Shown here in pieces: positions 62,400-64,000 of a DNA stretch of 64,000 nucleotides. The notes under the pieces are model-generated. The model was given only the letters and a program-made list of their open reading frames with translations, did not search any database and was not told the origin of the DNA. The DNA comes from Pseudomonadota bacterium (GTDB taxonomy: Bacteria; Pseudomonadota; Gammaproteobacteria; Pseudomonadales; Pseudohongiellaceae). The position numbers and the translations under genes were made by a program. Position 1 is the stretch's first letter; every line of letters begins with the position of its first letter. The DNA is taken from NCBI GenBank assembly GCA_027621405.1, contig JAQCBT010000009.1:62001-126000 (forward strand), read 5' to 3'.

Positions 62400-63830
62400 T
62401 TAGTTATTACTGTTTCTCATGGCCTCGAATTGGCCCTTCAGATAGTCACCCACGCCCTGGGTTTTTTCGACAAAGGCTTCCATCGCGGCAAATTGCTGCA
62501 CATAGCGCATTCGGGCAGACTCCAGCCTCTCTTCCAGACGATCGAGTTGGGTCTGATAGTCAGTGACCTGATTCTCGGCCGTGTCTATACGTAATTGCAG
62601 TATACCGTTACTCTCCAAAAGCGCCTCGAGTTGATCGGCTGCATCAGACCCAAGGCCCTGGTCACCGCCGCTGTAGCTATCCTCGGCATTGGTCCCAGCA
62701 GACAGCATCTGTATCACATCGTCACTGCTGTCAGCCATGACTTGATCGAACACTGTTTCGTCAAGTGCCAGGCTACCGTCACGCTGGAAGATCAATCCCA
62801 GATCCTTCAGCGTAGAAACCCCGCCACTCGCCGTAGTGGACACTTCTTCAAACAGGTCTCTTACCTGTCGCAGGAGGGAGTTTGTCAGCGACTTGTCTCG
62901 CTGCAAGGACCCAGAGTATTCACTGGCACTGGAATCCGGACTCACCAATTCGGTCACAATGGTTTGCAAGTCATTGTACCTGAGTACCAGATCATCGATG
63001 GCATCACGCAGTGGCTGTGTCGATTGACGTACGCTGATGGTCTGGGCACTACCACCCGCCTCCTTCAATTCCAGGCTCAGACCAGTGATGACATCATTCA
63101 CCGTGTTGCTGGCCCGCTCTATCCCGGTGAGACCGTTGACCGAGAATTGCGCATTCCCGGCACTCACCAACAGATTGGCGGCATCAGCGAAACCGAGGCC
63201 GGCCACATTGGCTATGCTAAAACTGTTATCGGCACCCGTTTCACCTTCCACGAGAATATACCAGTCATCACCTTCAGCACTCTTGTTGACCAGGGTCGCG
63301 GTGAGGCCCGTATCAGACTCGTTTATGGCATCCACGACACCGGCAGGCGTTGTGTCCGATACACTGATGCTATGGCTGACAGGGTCGGTCGCACCCACAC
63401 TCACGGTGAGGGCGAAATCAACGCCTCCGTTCAGGGTCTCGGAGACACTGCTGAAGCTGGCTGATCGCAAGGTCTGGGCGCTGGCGAGTTGCGAGACAGC
63501 GATCTGATAGACACCCGCACGGGCCGTGCTATCCGCAGTCGCGGATAACACCGATGTATCTGCCGCTTCTACCTGATTGGCGATTAAAGAGGAATAATTA
63601 CCCAGACTGCTAAACCCCTGGCGTAGCGAACCCAGCCCCGAAGACACCAGGCCATAGCCAGAAATACTGGCTTCCACAGATGCCTGACGCGCCTTGACCT
63701 GATCGATTCGCGGTGAATTCTCCGCCTCCGCCAGACTGCGGGCCAGCGCCTGCACATCAACTCCAGAGCCCAATTGCAGGGATTGAATAATGGTTGAGGC
63801 CTGGCTTTTAGCGTCATCGACCGTCGCCAT
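62400..63830 (-). CDS. fliD: Flagellar filament cap protein FliD
   Basis: The 476-residue protein has the FliD N-terminal domain (LQLGSGVDVQALARSLAEAENSPRIDQVKARQASVEASISGYGLVSSGLGSLRQGF) and the C-terminal domain (RYNDLQTIVTELVSPDSS, DGSLALDETVFDQVMA, ending MRYVQQFAAMEAFVEKTQGVGDYLKGQFEAM). The pentameric cap folds flagellin at the filament tip. It follows flgL by 25 bases. Confidence 0.96.
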   Translation of the reverse strand: MATVDDAKSQASTIIQSLQLGSGVDVQALARSLAEAENSPRIDQVKARQASVEASISGYGLVSSGLGSLRQGFSSLGNYSSLIANQVEAADTSVLSATADSTARAGVYQIAVSQLASAQTLRSASFSSVSETLNGGVDFALTVSVGATDPVSHSISVSDTTPAGVVDAINESDTGLTATLVNKSAEGDDWYILVEGETGADNSFSIANVAGLGFADAANLLVSAGNAQFSVNGLTGIERASNTVNDVITGLSLELKEAGGSAQTISVRQSTQPLRDAIDDLVLRYNDLQTIVTELVSPDSSASEYSGSLQRDKSLTNSLLRQVRDLFEEVSTTASGGVSTLKDLGLIFQRDGSLALDETVFDQVMADSSDDVIQMLSAGTNAEDSYSGGDQGLGSDAADQLEALLESNGILQLRIDTAENQVTDYQTQLDRLEERLESARMRYVQQFAAMEAFVEKTQGVGDYLKGQFEAMRNSNN

Positions 63831-63855
63831 AGGATTGTTCCTTCAGAGTTTCAGG

Positions 63856-64000
63856 TTATCGGAGATAATTGAACAGACTTAATTGCGTGACCTTGGCAAT
63901 GGTGCTCTGGGCTGCCTCGAGTGCCAGCATCTCCGATGAAAGTTCCGTAACGGCAGTGTTGTAATCCAGATTTCGTTCACTGGAGAGTAAGGACTCCACC
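63856..64000 (-). CDS. flgL: Flagellar hook-filament junction protein FlgL, C-terminal end only
   Basis: The minus strand reads VESLLSSERNLDYNTAVTEL, then SSEMLALEAAQSTIAKVTQL and SLFNYLR before TAA at 63856. This is the flagellin-type C-terminal helix with the FlgL ending SLFNYL. The rest lies beyond the window edge. Its place directly before fliD is consistent with a hook-filament junction gene. Confidence 0.88.
   Translation of the reverse strand, partial: VESLLSSERNLDYNTAVTELSSEMLALEAAQSTIAKVTQLSLFNYLR

Overview
The window reads as chromosomal DNA of a Gram-negative, polarly flagellated gammaproteobacterium, probably marine. This is inferred from a TonB receptor, OmpW and MipA barrels, a Vibrio/Pseudomonas-type fli operon driven by sigma-54 activators, PomA-like stator genes, an H-NOX/hybrid-kinase pair and dense GTG start use. 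No species can be named from sequence alone. I saw no tRNA, rRNA, CRISPR array, prophage or intact insertion sequence.

Region 1 (1-13 kb) is accessory and envelope material. It holds the N-terminal half of a TonB-dependent receptor (cut by the window edge), a HupE-like membrane protein joined to two tandem metallo-beta-lactamase-fold proteins (the second has lost every metal ligand), a small lipoprotein, an atypical pilin, a 1-Cys peroxiredoxin, a secreted protein with four ECDDPRFEG repeats coupled to a DUF945 protein, and an OmpW-type porin behind an FNR-like box.

Region 2 (13-32 kb) is energy and carbon metabolism. It holds proton-translocating transhydrogenase pntAB, PEP synthase and class I FBP aldolase (gluconeogenic direction), and two near-identical proteins that fuse cytochrome c to a PHM/DBH-type copper monooxygenase. 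One of these also has an FNR-like promoter and is followed by a protein closely resembling the lyase half (PAL) of animal peptidylglycine amidating monooxygenase, then by a CocE/NonD hydrolase. YeeN, TspO and an H-NOX-like sensor with its hybrid histidine kinase follow; the H-NOX lacks the proximal heme histidine.

Region 3 (33-64 kb) is flagellar. A minus-strand cluster runs fliS, fleQ-like, fleR-like, fliE-F-G-H-I-J-K-L-M-N-O-P-Q-R, flhB. Both regulators lack N-terminal receiver-like domains and no fleS kinase is present. flhB is followed by a Walker-A-less AAA-like gene rather than flhA. On the plus strand are three flagellins, flaG, a Clc-type channel and a Sel1 protein. On the minus strand again are a motA/pomA gene with two different motB/pomB genes, small uncharacterised genes, fliD and the end of flgL.

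The most interesting systems are the cytochrome-c-linked PHM plus PAL pair with its FNR-like promoter geometry, the His-less H-NOX, and the stripped-down flagellar regulatory cascade.
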